From positions 1,240,001-1,304,000 of the forward strand of contig NZ_CP027482.1 of assembly GCF_003443875.1 (NCBI RefSeq): 64,000 nucleotides of DNA, given 5' to 3'. The DNA is from Aeromicrobium sp. A1-2 (GTDB taxonomy: Bacteria > Actinomycetota > Actinomycetes > Propionibacteriales > Nocardioidaceae). A program made the position numbers and the translations under genes. This document shows, piece by piece, positions 1 through 8,724 of the stretch; position 1 is the stretch's first letter, and each line of letters begins with the position of its first letter. The notes under the pieces were generated by a model, which did no database searches, had not been told where the DNA came from, and was given only the letters and a program-made list of their open reading frames with translations.

Positions 1-430
1 ACGCTCCGAGCGAGAAGAACTCGTGGCCCTCGGCCTCGACGTTGGAGTCCAGCAGAATCTCCTCGCCGGCGATCTCGGTGCCGGCCTCGAGCGCCGGCGG
101 ATCCCAGTCGTCGGGGTCACCGATCGGGCATCTGCAACGGATCGCGTACTGCTGGCCCTCGACGGTGCGGGCGTAGTACCACCAGGCGCCCCGTCGCACC
201 GGCACCGAGAGATCCGTCTCGAGGGTGCGGGCCTTGATCTCGTCGAAGATCTGCCGGCGCAACGGCTCCAGGTGAGCAGTCGCTGCGTCGGTGTGGACGT
301 TCTCGGCCTCGAGATAGGCCAGCGTCGCGGGATCCTCCTTGTCGCGCATCCACTCGTAGTCGTCGACGAACTCGTCTCCGTGGTGGCTGCGGACGATGGG
401 CCGGCGCTCGGCGATCGGAGGAACAGTCAT
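1..430 (-). CDS. S9 family peptidase (oligopeptidase B-type), N-terminal part only
   Basis: Cytoplasmic serine peptidase of the prolyl oligopeptidase clan; oligopeptidase B-type members cut short peptides after basic residues. Only the first 143 codons are in the window and the gene runs off the left edge, so the Ser-Asp-His catalytic domain is not visible. The visible part has the family's typical opening: HHGDEF at residues 16-21, YEWMRDKEDP at about 25-34, a LAYLEAEN helix, then RRGAWWYYAR. The ATG at 430 overlaps the TGA of dinB as ATGA, so translation is probably coupled to dinB. A prolyl endopeptidase of the same clan is the alternative. Confidence 0.85.
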   Translation of the reverse strand, partial: MTVPPIAERRPIVRSHHGDEFVDDYEWMRDKEDPATLAYLEAENVHTDAATAHLEPLRRQIFDEIKARTLETDLSVPVRRGAWWYYARTVEGQQYAIRCRCPIGDPDDWDPPALEAGTEIAGEEILLDSNVEAEGHEFFSLGA

Positions 431-1731
431 ACCCCGAACGTACCGGTGTGCCCAGTGCCGAGGGCAGGGTCGTCGGTGCGGAAGGTGTGCACAGGCCCCG
501 GGGGAGTCCACCGGGTCTCGAACCGCACCGTGACCCGTCCCAGTCCCGAGCCCCAGACCCAGCCGTCGCCATGGTGCTCGTGGTGCACGTCCATGCCGGG
601 ATACCAGCGGACGGCGCGGCTCACGTCCTCCTCGACCGGATCCTCGTCGAGGTCATCATCGTCTTCGGAAGCGAACAGATCGTCCTGCACCCAGTCGGCC
701 AGGCCGCTCACGCCGACGCCGAGCAGGCGCAGGCCGTTGCTGATGTCCTCGCCGGCCAGCAGACCGCAGGCAATCGTGGCGAGGATCCGGGCGTTGTCGG
801 TGGGATTGGGCAGTGTCGAGGACCGGGTGTGGGTCTCGAAGTCGTGGTGCCGCATCTTGAGTGTCACGGTGCGCCCCGAGAGCCCGTTCTTGCGTAGCCG
901 TGCCGAGACCGATCGGGCCATCCGATCGACGATGGTCTCGAGCTGGACCCGGTCGGAGATGTCCTGCTCGAAGGTGTCCTCGACGCTGACCGACTTGGTT
1001 TCTCGCGATGCCACGACAGGGCGGTCGTCGTCGGCACGGGCCATCCGGTGCAGCGAGCGGCCGGAGGCCTGGCCCAGCAGGCGCACCAACTCGTCCTCGC
1101 TGGGGGTGCGCAGGTCATCGACGGTCAGGATGCCGACCCGGCGCAGGCGTTCGGCTGTCGCGGGTCCGACGCCAGGGAGTGCCGTGGCCTGCATCGGGCC
1201 CAGGACCGCGGCCTCGGTGCCCGGCTGCACGACGAAGACCCCGTCGGGCTTGTTGATCTCGCTGGCGATCTTGGCCATGAGCTTGGACGACGCGACCCCC
1301 ACCGACGCGGTCAGTCCGCCGGTGAGATCGGCGATGTCGGCGCGGATGCGGGCCACGACCTGCTCGACCTCCTGCGAGTCGAAGTCCGGGGCGGCCGCCA
1401 GGTCGACGAATGCCTCGTCGAGGGACAGCGGCTCGATCAGCTCGGACTCCTCGCGCAACCGCTCCATGACGAGCCGGCTGGCCTCTCGGTAGGCGTCGAA
1501 GCGACCGCCCAGGAACGCTGCGTGTGGGCAGCGGGCGCGAGCCTCGGCGGTGCGCATCGCCGAGCGGACGCCATGCACCCGGGCTTCGTACGACGCAGTC
1601 GCCACGACGCCGCGTGGGCCGATGCCGCCGACGATGACCGGACGGCCGCGCAGCGATGGCTTGTCGCGCTGCTCGACCGACGCGAAGAACGCATCGAGAT
1701 CCAGGTGCATGATCGTCGCCGTGGACCGCAT
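427..1731 (-). CDS. dinB: DNA polymerase IV (Y-family translesion polymerase)
   Basis: Error-prone Y-family polymerase that bypasses lesions and extends mismatched termini. The 434-residue product has HLDLDAFF (Asp11) and SLDEAF (Asp105, Glu106), the metal-binding carboxylates, then the thumb with the helix-hairpin-helix TALPGVGP near 184-190. A sliding-clamp motif QDDLF lies at 349-353, followed by an acidic run and an unusual extension of about 80 residues (PGMDVHHEHHGDGWVWG and onward). Start ATG at 1731 has no clear ribosome site; GAGACT lies six bases upstream. An internal ATG at residue 8 would also leave the catalytic core intact. The gene ends in a 4-base overlap with the S9 peptidase. 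Confidence 0.93.
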   Translation of the reverse strand: MRSTATIMHLDLDAFFASVEQRDKPSLRGRPVIVGGIGPRGVVATASYEARVHGVRSAMRTAEARARCPHAAFLGGRFDAYREASRLVMERLREESELIEPLSLDEAFVDLAAAPDFDSQEVEQVVARIRADIADLTGGLTASVGVASSKLMAKIASEINKPDGVFVVQPGTEAAVLGPMQATALPGVGPATAERLRRVGILTVDDLRTPSEDELVRLLGQASGRSLHRMARADDDRPVVASRETKSVSVEDTFEQDISDRVQLETIVDRMARSVSARLRKNGLSGRTVTLKMRHHDFETHTRSSTLPNPTDNARILATIACGLLAGEDISNGLRLLGVGVSGLADWVQDDLFASEDDDDLDEDPVEEDVSRAVRWYPGMDVHHEHHGDGWVWGSGLGRVTVRFETRWTPPGPVHTFRTDDPALGTGHTGTFGV

Positions 1732-1737
1732 GGCACC

Positions 1738-1743
1738 AGTCTC
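1738..1743 (-). promoter_or_regulatory. candidate leaderless -10 of dinB (GAGACT)
   Basis: On the minus strand GAGACT stands exactly six bases before the dinB ATG, and no Shine-Dalgarno is visible. The same hexamer at the same distance precedes lprG. It departs from TANNNT at the first base, so this is a weaker call than the other leaderless sites. Confidence 0.35.
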
Positions 1744-1852
1744 TCGTGCCCGGCGGCCACGTCTTCATGCACACCCGCGGCCCGGGTCCCGGGTGTCCAC
1801 AGTCGCCGAGAGGGAGGCTGACCGGCGGCTCCCCGGCGGCCAGCGTGGAGGC

Positions 1853-2839
1853 ATGACACAGACCCCTTCGATCTACACGGCTCACGACATCCCCGACCTG
1901 CTGAATGCCCTGCCAACCCTGTTCGGCTTCCGACCGGCGGAGTCGCTCGTCGCCGTGGCAACCCACGGACCGCGGCGCCGATTCGGCTTCCGGCTCCGTG
2001 TCGACATCCCGGCCGGCGAGGACGTGCAGACACTCGCACGGGTCGTCGTGGGCCACCTGCGACACCAGGGTGCTGAGGGCGCGATCGTCCTGGCGGTGAC
2101 CCGACAGCAGGAAGTTGCTCGCGACCTGCTGGCCGCGATCGAGCGCGAGCTCGACCAGATCGACGTCATCGTCTGTGCCCGGGCCGACGGGGAGCGCTAC
2201 TGGTCCGACGAGCCGGGCTTCCCCGTAGCGGGCATCGCGTACGAGTCGTCGGATCATCACCTTTCGATCGTCCAGGCGGTCGCCGCCGGCCAACAGATCC
2301 TGCCGGACCGGGACGCCCTCGTGCAGCGCTATCGCGCCGTCGAGCAGCCCCGCCGAGCGTGGATGGATCGCACGACGGCCGAGGTGCTCGACGAGGTCGT
2401 CCGGGTGGTCAGCCGGACCCCGGACGAAGACCTCGCCGAGGTCGGGATGGGGCAGGTTCAGCCCATCCTCGCCCGCGGCCTCGCGGGGGAGCGGCTGACG
2501 GACGACGACTTGGCTCGGCTCTCGATCTGGGTCTCGGGAATCGCGGTGCGCGACCAGGTGTGGAGCCAGATCACGACCGAGACGGCCGACGGCATGCTCC
2601 GGGTGCTCGCCGAGGTGTCGCGCAGCGTCGTGCCACCGTTCGAGCCGGGAGTGTTGAGCCTCACGGCGTTCGCGGCCTGGCTGACCGGTGACGGCACGCA
2701 GTCGCTGATTGCGGTCGAGCGCGCCTTGGCGGCTGATCCGGCGTACTCGATGGCCGGGCTCATGCTGCAGATGCTCGAAGGGGGAGTGCCGCCATCTCAA
2801 TGGAGCGCAATTCGCGCCGTTGGGCCTGCCTCGGCCTAG
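1853..2839 (+). CDS. DUF4192 family protein
   Basis: A 328-residue soluble actinobacterial protein of the DUF4192 family, function unknown. The N-terminus has the family's PSIYTAHDIPDLLNALP followed by LFGFRPAESLVAVA, and the middle contains DRDALVQRYR near 150. The tail (AVERALAADPAYSMAGLMLQMLEGG) looks like a single TPR-type helix pair. No signal peptide or membrane segment. ATG 1853 is chosen because GTGGAGG lies just upstream and the conserved domain begins at once; in-frame upstream starts would only add residues from the strand opposite dinB. It is divergent from dinB. Its TAG stop is also the start of the next gene's -10 hexamer. Confidence 0.82.
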   Translation: MTQTPSIYTAHDIPDLLNALPTLFGFRPAESLVAVATHGPRRRFGFRLRVDIPAGEDVQTLARVVVGHLRHQGAEGAIVLAVTRQQEVARDLLAAIERELDQIDVIVCARADGERYWSDEPGFPVAGIAYESSDHHLSIVQAVAAGQQILPDRDALVQRYRAVEQPRRAWMDRTTAEVLDEVVRVVSRTPDEDLAEVGMGQVQPILARGLAGERLTDDDLARLSIWVSGIAVRDQVWSQITTETADGMLRVLAEVSRSVVPPFEPGVLSLTAFAAWLTGDGTQSLIAVERALAADPAYSMAGLMLQMLEGGVPPSQWSAIRAVGPASA

Positions 2840-2842
2840 GGT
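2837..2842 (+). promoter_or_regulatory. leaderless -10 TAGGGT of the glutamate-cysteine ligase-like gene
   Basis: TAGGGT is followed by six bases and then ATG 2849, with no Shine-Dalgarno between. Its first three bases are the TAG stop codon of the DUF4192 gene. Confidence 0.65.
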
Positions 2843-2848
2843 GTGTGC

Positions 2849-4327
2849 ATGGGACAGGATGTCGACGCCCGCGAGTTCAGCCGCGAGGACCGCACGCTCT
2901 ATCGCGCCAAGGTGCGCCGGTGCCTGGATGTCTTCGCCCGGATGCTCAGCGAATACGACCTGTCGTTCGAGCACACGCACGTCGGCATCGAGATCGAGTT
3001 CAACCTGGTCGACGACCAGGGCGATCCGGCGCTCAAGAACGCCGAGGCGCTCGAGGCCATCGCGGACGAGGACTTCCAGACCGAGCTCGGTCTGTTCAAC
3101 ATCGAGATCAACGTGCCACCGGCCCGGATCGAGGGCACGGGACTCGACACCCTGCAGGAGTCCCTGCGCGACGATCTGAACGCCGCCCAGAGCAAGGCAG
3201 CCGAGGTTGGCGCGCACCTGGTCATGATCGGTATCCTGCCGACGCTGCAGGACGGCCACTTCAGCCGCGACTCGATCTCGGCGAACCCGCGCTACCACCT
3301 GTTGTCCGAGCAGATCCTCGCGGCACGCGGCGAGGACATCGAGATCGTGATCGACGGCGTCGACCGGCTCGACACGACAGCCGACACAATCGTCCCCGAG
3401 GCCGCCTGCACGAGCACCCAGCTGCACCTACAGGTCGAGCCCGACGAGTTCGCACCCATGTGGAACGCCGCGCAGGCGATCGCCGCAGTCCAGGTGGCGG
3501 TCGGGGCCAACTCGCCCTTCCTGCTGGGACGGCAGCTCTGGCACGAGACCAGGATCGCCCTGTTCGAGCAGGCGACCGACACCCGCAGCGAGGAGCTCAA
3601 GGCGCAAGGGGTGCGACCCCGCGTGTTCTTCGGCGAGCGGTGGATCACGTCGGTGTTTGACCTGTTCGAGGAGAATGTCCGCTTCTTCCCGGCGCTGCTG
3701 CCGATCGTCGACGACGAGGATCCGCTGGTCGAGCTCGAGGCTGGCCGCGTCCCCAACCTGTCCGAGCTCCGGCTCCACAACGGCACGGTCTACCGGTGGA
3801 ACCGGCCGATCTACGACGTCGCCGAGGGGCGCCCGCACCTGCGGATCGAGAACCGGCTGCTGCCCGCCGGGCCGACGGTCGTCGACACGATGGCCAATGC
3901 GGCGCTGTTCTACGGCCTGGTCAAGGTCCTGGGCTCGAGCGATCGTCCGGTGTGGTCGCAGCTCTCGTTCCGCGCGGCCGAGGACAACTTCCATCAGGCC
4001 GCCCGGTCCGGCATCGACACCGACATCTACTGGCCGTCCGTCGGCACGGTCTCGGTGCGCGAGCTCGTGCTGCGCCAGCTCCTGCCGCTGGCGCATGCCG
4101 GCCTCGAGGAGATGGGCGTCGACACCGCGGTCCGTGACCGCCTCCTCGGCATCATCGAGCAGCGCTGCATCGCCGGACGCAATGGTGCGACCTGGCTGAT
4201 CGGTGAGCTCGGGCACCAGCTGGGCGTGACGAACGACCGAACGGCTGCGATGCGCGCGACCACGCAGGCGTACGAGGAGCACATGCACGGTGGTGAACCG
4301 GTCCACACCTGGCCGATCCGCTCCTGA
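2849..4327 (+). CDS. glutamate-cysteine ligase family protein (GCS2 type)
   Basis: ATP-dependent carboxylate-amine ligase of the GCS2 family, 492 residues. The glutamate/metal-binding strand HVGIEIEFNLVD is near residues 48-59, followed by LGLFNIEINVPPAR and later ENRLLPAGPTVVDTMAN, all typical of this fold. The exact product is not evident: gamma-glutamylcysteine for thiol synthesis is one option, but Nocardioides-type actinomycetes use mycothiol, so another amine acceptor is possible. ATG 2849 is preferred over GTG 2843 because TAGGGT sits six bases before it in the leaderless arrangement. About 120 bases separate it from sigA. Confidence 0.8.
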   Translation: MGQDVDAREFSREDRTLYRAKVRRCLDVFARMLSEYDLSFEHTHVGIEIEFNLVDDQGDPALKNAEALEAIADEDFQTELGLFNIEINVPPARIEGTGLDTLQESLRDDLNAAQSKAAEVGAHLVMIGILPTLQDGHFSRDSISANPRYHLLSEQILAARGEDIEIVIDGVDRLDTTADTIVPEAACTSTQLHLQVEPDEFAPMWNAAQAIAAVQVAVGANSPFLLGRQLWHETRIALFEQATDTRSEELKAQGVRPRVFFGERWITSVFDLFEENVRFFPALLPIVDDEDPLVELEAGRVPNLSELRLHNGTVYRWNRPIYDVAEGRPHLRIENRLLPAGPTVVDTMANAALFYGLVKVLGSSDRPVWSQLSFRAAEDNFHQAARSGIDTDIYWPSVGTVSVRELVLRQLLPLAHAGLEEMGVDTAVRDRLLGIIEQRCIAGRNGATWLIGELGHQLGVTNDRTAAMRATTQAYEEHMHGGEPVHTWPIRS

Positions 4328-4450
4328 GAGGATGCCGACACGGGCCTGAGAAGACCCTGAATGGAACGCCTTGGCGTGGCGTGGCACACTTGAGCCAGAG
4401 GTTGACCACAGGCCTCATTGTTGCGCCCATCTACCGTTTGCGAGGTTGAC

Positions 4451-5845
4451 GTGCCGGTGAATCCCGCATCTGCGAACCCCCTCAAGGCAGTCACAAAGGT
4501 CTTGGCGGCAGCAACAAAGGATGATCCTGCAGCACCCAGCAAGGCTTCGGCCGCCAAGGCCAGCACACCGTCCAGTTCCCCGGCGAAGACAGAAGCGACA
4601 GTGACCAACACCGCATCAGGCACGACCAAGAAGACCCCCGCCAAGAAGGCTCCGGCTGCGAAGAAGGCCCCGGCCAAGAAGGCAGCGCCCAAGAAGGGCG
4701 CTGAGAGCCAGGAGGGGTCGAACATCCCAGCGAACATCGACATCGCCAAGGTCCTTGAGGTCCCGGCCGTGCAGGTCGACGCGCAGGGCAAGAAGACCCT
4801 TCCGGACATTCCCGACGAGGAGTTCGAGAAGGACCTGGCGACGGACCCGACGCTCAAGGAGGACGAGAAGTCGTCCTACACGATCTCGGCGGCCGACGAG
4901 AGCGACGAGCCGGTCCAGCAGGTCATGGTGGCGGGCGCCACCGCCGACCCGGTCAAGGACTACCTCAAGCAGATCGGCAAGGTCTCGCTGCTGACCGCCG
5001 GTCAGGAGGTCGAGCTGGCCAAGCGCATCGAGGCCGGGCTGTTTGCCGAGGAGAAGCTCGCCAAGGGCGGTCGTATCTCGCCGAAGATGCTCGAAGAGCT
5101 CGAGTGGATCACGGTCGACGGCCGTCGGGCCAAGAACCACCTGCTCGAGGCCAACCTGCGCCTCGTGGTCTCGCTGGCCAAGCGCTACACGGGTCGCGGC
5201 ATGTTGTTCCTGGACCTGATCCAGGAGGGCAACCTCGGTCTGATCCGCGCGGTCGAGAAGTTCGACTACACCAAGGGCTTCAAGTTCTCGACCTACGCGA
5301 CGTGGTGGATCCGCCAGGCGATCACCCGTGCGATGGCCGACCAGGCCCGCACGATCCGCATCCCGGTCCACATGGTCGAGGTCATCAACAAGCTGGCCCG
5401 CGTGCAGCGCCAGATGCTGCAGGACCTGGGCCGCGAGCCCACGCCCGAAGAGCTCGCGATCGAGCTCGACATGACTCCGGAAAAGGTCGTCGAGGTCCAG
5501 AAGTACGGCCGCGAGCCGATCAGCCTGCACACGCCCCTGGGCGAGGACGGCGACTCCGAGTTCGGCGACCTGATCGAGGACTCGGAGGCCATCGTCCCGG
5601 CCGACGCGGTCTCCTTCACACTCCTGCAGGAGCAGCTTCACGCGGTGCTCGACACACTCTCCGAGCGTGAGTCCGGCGTCGTCTCGATGCGTTTTGGCCT
5701 GACCGATGGACAGCCCAAGACGCTTGACGAGATCGGCAAGGTCTACGGCGTCACGCGCGAGCGGATCCGTCAGATCGAGTCCAAGACCATGAGCAAGCTG
5801 CGGCACCCGTCGCGCTCGCAGGTTCTGCGCGACTACCTCGACTGA
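4451..5845 (+). CDS. sigA: principal RNA polymerase sigma factor (RpoD/HrdB/SigA)
   Basis: Housekeeping sigma-70 factor. The first ~100 residues are Ala/Lys/Pro rich, with repeated PAKKAP units, as in other actinobacterial HrdB proteins. Region 1.2 starts at [16 protein letters not shown]. Regions 2.1-2.4 hold [27 protein letters not shown] and the promoter-melting [13 protein letters not shown]. Region 4.2 holds [23 protein letters not shown] 4451 is chosen (464 residues) because GAGG lies five bases upstream; an in-frame TTG at 4418 has no ribosome site. The gene is monocistronic, closed by a strong terminator. This factor presumably reads the TANNNT promoters seen across the window. Confidence 0.96.
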   Translation: MPVNPASANPLKAVTKVLAAATKDDPAAPSKASAAKASTPSSSPAKTEATVTNTASGTTKKTPAKKAPAAKKAPAKKAAPKKGAESQEGSNIPANIDIAKVLEVPAVQVDAQGKKTLPDIPDEEFEKDLATDPTLKEDEKSSYTISAADESDEPVQQVMVAGATADPVKDYLKQIGKVSLLTAGQEVELAKRIEAGLFAEEKLAKGGRISPKMLEELEWITVDGRRAKNHLLEANLRLVVSLAKRYTGRGMLFLDLIQEGNLGLIRAVEKFDYTKGFKFSTYATWWIRQAITRAMADQARTIRIPVHMVEVINKLARVQRQMLQDLGREPTPEELAIELDMTPEKVVEVQKYGREPISLHTPLGEDGDSEFGDLIEDSEAIVPADAVSFTLLQEQLHAVLDTLSERESGVVSMRFGLTDGQPKTLDEIGKVYGVTRERIRQIESKTMSKLRHPSRSQVLRDYLD

Positions 5846-5861
5846 GGATCACGACCAGATA

Positions 5862-5898
5862 CGAAAGAGCCGGCCAGATGATCTGGCCGGCTCTTTCG
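5862..5898. terminator. bidirectional intrinsic terminator between sigA and the DUF7455 gene
   Basis: Two perfect 18-base arms (5862-5879 and 5881-5898) around one base, containing AGAGCCGGCCAGAT and its complement. AAAG at the left foot and CTTTCGTT at the right give a short T-run in either direction. It lies between convergent genes, so it probably stops both. Confidence 0.9.
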
Positions 5899-5919
5899 TT
5901 GTTGTGGTGCGGGTAGGCC

Positions 5920-6144
5920 TCAGACCTCGTCGTCGATGAGCGGCGAGCTGGGCTTGGCCAGTCGCTCGCTCTCGTCGTGGATCGAGGCGGACATCTCGCG
6001 GAGCTTGTCCTCGTGCTGCCGTGCGTGGTGAGCGCAGAACATCAGCTCACCACCGCCGCCGAGCGTCACGCGTACGTATGCCTGGGCGCCGCAACGGTCG
6101 CAGCGGTCGAGGGAGCTCAGCATGGGGGCTGTCAGTGTTGTCAC
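5920..6144 (-). CDS. DUF7455 family small zinc-ribbon-like protein
   Basis: A 74-residue protein of the DUF7455 family, found beside the principal sigma factor in many actinobacteria; function unknown. CDRCGAQA at 15-22 and FCAHHARQH at 36-44 supply two Cys and further Cys/His ligands for one likely zinc ion; the tail is acidic. GTG 6144 is supported by AGAGAAGG five bases upstream; an ATG seven codons later lacks such a site. It is convergent with sigA and divergent from parE. Confidence 0.85.
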   Translation of the reverse strand: MTTLTAPMLSSLDRCDRCGAQAYVRVTLGGGGELMFCAHHARQHEDKLREMSASIHDESERLAKPSSPLIDDEV

Positions 6145-6259
6145 GGTGACCTTCTCTCTGAGCGTTCGGCGGATCTGTTGTGGTCAACATCCAATCACGA
6201 GGCGGTATTCCTCGTAGCCGTTCGTGACCTACGACATACATACTCCCCGACCGACACAA

Positions 6260-8416
6260 ATGGACGCAGGCGCGCGGCGGGCCGCGTGTCACGAGGAGAG
6301 CGCTCGGCTTCTCTCGATAGTCTTGGCGGAGGCCGAACAGCTCGAAAGGCACCTCATCATCGACAGCACGTACGACGCCCGCAACCTCCTGGTCCTCGAA
6401 GGACTCGAGGCCGTTCGCAAGCGACCCGGGATGTATGTCGGCTCGACCGACACCCGCGGTCTGATGCACTGCCTGTGGGAGATCATCGACAACTCGGTCG
6501 ACGAGGCGCTCTCGGGCTACGGCACCCACATCAGGGTGGCCCTCAATGACGACGGCTCGGTCGAGGTGCAGGACGACGGCCGCGGCGTCCCGGTCGACAT
6601 CGAGAAGAAGACCGGTCTGACCGGCGTCGAGGTCGTCTACACCAAGCTGCATGCCGGCGGTAAGTTCGGCGGCGGCTCCTATGTGGCGACCGGCGGCCTG
6701 CATGGTGTCGGCGCTTCGGTCGTCAACGCCCTGTCGGCACGGCTCGACGTTGAGGTCGACAAGGGCGGCGCGACGTGGGCCATGTCGTTCCGTCGGGGGG
6801 AGCCCGGCGTGTTCGCCGACGATCGGCCCGAGTCGGACTTCACCCCGACCAACGAGCTGCGCAAGATCGGCAAGGTTCCCAAGGCCAGGACCGGCACCCG
6901 GGTTCGCTACTGGGCGGATCCGCAGATCTTCATCAAGGGTGCCCGCTTCGCCTACGAGGAGCTCGTGGCCCGGGCCCGGCAGACCTCGTTCCTGGTGCCG
7001 GGCCTCGAGATCGTGATCAGCGATCGCCGCGGAGACGAGCCGCACGAGGAGAAGTTCCGGCACGACGGCGGCATCACCGAGTTCTGCGAGTTCCTGGCTC
7101 CCGATGCACCCGTCACGGATGTGCTGCGGCTGCAGGGCGAGGACGTGTTCACCGAGACCGTGCCGCTGCTGGACGACAAGGGGCACATGACCCCGCAGGA
7201 CATCGAACGCACGCTCGGGGTCGACGTCGCGCTGCGCTGGGGCACCGACTACGGCACCGAGGTGCAGTCATTCGTCAACATCATCGCCACGCCCAAGGGC
7301 GGCACCCACCTGGGTGGCTTCGAGCGGGGCGTGACCAAGACCTTCAACGACGTCCTCAGGAACACCAGGCTGCTCAAGGCGGGTGATCCGGACATCATCA
7401 AGGACGACATCCTCGAGGGCATGACCGCGGTGGTGACCGTCCGCCTGGCCGAGCCGCAGTTCGAGGGTCAGACCAAGGAGGTCCTCGGCACGCCGGCGGT
7501 GACCAAGATCGTCAACCAGGTTGTCAGTCGCGAGCTCAAGGCGTTCCTGACCTCCACCAAGACCGCTCACAAGGCCAAGGCGCGCCAGGTCATGGAAAAG
7601 GTCGTCGGCGCGTCCCGTACGCGCCTGATGGCCCGTCAGCAGCGTGACACCCAGCGCCGCAAGAACGCGCTCGAGTCCAGCGCTCTGCCGGCCAAGCTCG
7701 CCGACTGCCGCAGCAACGACGTCGAACGCTCCGAGCTGTTCATCGTCGAGGGCGACTCGGCGCTCGGCACCGCCAAATCGGCCCGAGATTCCGAGTTCCA
7801 GGCCCTGCTGCCGATTCGCGGCAAGATCCTCAACGTGCAAAAGGCCAGCATCGGCGACATGCTCAAGAATGCCGAGTGCTCCTCGATCATCCAGGTCGTC
7901 GGGGCCGGTTCGGGCCGGACGTTCGACGTCGACGCGGCCCGCTATGGCCGGATCATCTTCATGGCTGACGCCGACTCGGACGGAGCGCACATCCGTTGCC
8001 TGCTGGCGACGTTGTTCTTCCGCTACATGCGCGAGCTGGTCGACGCCGGACGTGTCTACACCGCGGTGCCGCCGCTGCACCGGGTTGAACTGTCCAACCC
8101 CAAGAAGGGGCAGGACAAGTACGTCTACACGTACTCCGACGCCGAGCTGCAGCGCAAGCTCGCCGAGCTGCAGCGCAAGAACATCAAGTGGAAGGACCCG
8201 GTCCAGCGCTACAAGGGACTGGGCGAGATGGACGCCGGTCAGCTGGCCGAGACCACGATGGACCCACGGCACCGCACGTTGCGCCGGCTCACGGTCGACG
8301 ACGGTGAGGAGGCCTCGTCGGTCTTTGAGCTGTTGATGGGCAATGACGTTCCGCCGCGCAAGGAGTTCATCGTGCAGGGCGCCTACGAGATCGACGCGGA
8401 CAAGATCGACGCCTGA
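6260..8416 (+). CDS. parE: DNA topoisomerase IV subunit B
   Basis: ATPase subunit of the type IIA topoisomerase that decatenates chromosomes with ParC. Seen in order: EGLEAVRKRPGMYVGSTD, the ATP-binding EIIDNSVDEAL and GGLHGVGASVVNAL, then the TOPRIM motifs EGDSALG, LPIRGKILNV and DADSDGAHI. The start is uncertain. Similarity to the family begins only near 6360. The entry uses the ATG at 6260 as an outer limit; GTG 6224 is also open. A TAGTCT promoter at 6318-6323 and GAAAGG at 6344-6349 would instead point to an ATC codon at 6356. GyrB is the alternative identity, but the parC partner in this window favours ParE. Confidence 0.92.
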   Translation: MDAGARRAACHEESARLLSIVLAEAEQLERHLIIDSTYDARNLLVLEGLEAVRKRPGMYVGSTDTRGLMHCLWEIIDNSVDEALSGYGTHIRVALNDDGSVEVQDDGRGVPVDIEKKTGLTGVEVVYTKLHAGGKFGGGSYVATGGLHGVGASVVNALSARLDVEVDKGGATWAMSFRRGEPGVFADDRPESDFTPTNELRKIGKVPKARTGTRVRYWADPQIFIKGARFAYEELVARARQTSFLVPGLEIVISDRRGDEPHEEKFRHDGGITEFCEFLAPDAPVTDVLRLQGEDVFTETVPLLDDKGHMTPQDIERTLGVDVALRWGTDYGTEVQSFVNIIATPKGGTHLGGFERGVTKTFNDVLRNTRLLKAGDPDIIKDDILEGMTAVVTVRLAEPQFEGQTKEVLGTPAVTKIVNQVVSRELKAFLTSTKTAHKAKARQVMEKVVGASRTRLMARQQRDTQRRKNALESSALPAKLADCRSNDVERSELFIVEGDSALGTAKSARDSEFQALLPIRGKILNVQKASIGDMLKNAECSSIIQVVGAGSGRTFDVDAARYGRIIFMADADSDGAHIRCLLATLFFRYMRELVDAGRVYTAVPPLHRVELSNPKKGQDKYVYTYSDAELQRKLAELQRKNIKWKDPVQRYKGLGEMDAGQLAETTMDPRHRTLRRLTVDDGEEASSVFELLMGNDVPPRKEFIVQGAYEIDADKIDA
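6318..6323 (+). promoter_or_regulatory. candidate parE -10 (TAGTCT)
   Basis: TAGTCT would start transcription near 6330, giving a leader of about 26 bases with GAAAGG at 6344-6349, six bases before the ATC at 6356. If used, GTG 6224, ATG 6260 and TTG 6323 would all lie outside the transcript. Confidence 0.4.
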
Positions 8417-8418
8417 GC

Positions 8419-8715
8419 ATGGACCCGGAGCAGGCTCGGACGATCGCGCTGGCGTTGGCTGGTGCGACCGAGCGGGACCATCACGGCTTCCCCTCCTTCC
8501 GGGCCCGGACGATCTTCGCGACGATGCCTGACCCCCGGACGCTGCGGATCATGCTGCCGGAGCCGAGCATCCGCGAGGCGGTCGCCGAGTTTCCGGCGTG
8601 GGCCTCGGTCGCGATGTGGGGCAAGCAGGTGGCAGCCATCGCCGTCGACCTGCCGAGCGCCGATGCGCGGGTCGTGGCCGAGTGGCTCGACGAGGCGCAC
8701 CGGCACCACGGCTGA
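8419..8715 (+). CDS. MmcQ/YjbR family protein
   Basis: A 98-residue protein of the MmcQ/YjbR family, a small alpha/beta fold related to double-wing DNA-binding domains; its biological role is unsettled. It opens with DPEQARTIALALAGATE, followed by HHGFPSFRARTIFATM, the conserved core, and ends with WLDEAHRHHG. It starts two bases after the parE stop, so it is cotranscribed with parE. It converges on the carbonic anhydrase gene with nine bases between stops. Confidence 0.82.
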   Translation: MDPEQARTIALALAGATERDHHGFPSFRARTIFATMPDPRTLRIMLPEPSIREAVAEFPAWASVAMWGKQVAAIAVDLPSADARVVAEWLDEAHRHHG

Positions 8716-8724
8716 CGGGGACGA

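Noticed and set aside
1115-3427. 770-codon minus frame spanning dinB, DUF4192 and part of the ligase gene
   Set aside because: It crosses three well-supported genes and has no coherent domain.
4402-4440. Defined sigA promoter (TTGACC with a downstream -10)
   Set aside because: TTGACC is present at 4402-4407, but no acceptable -10 stands at 16-18 bases, so I did not annotate it.
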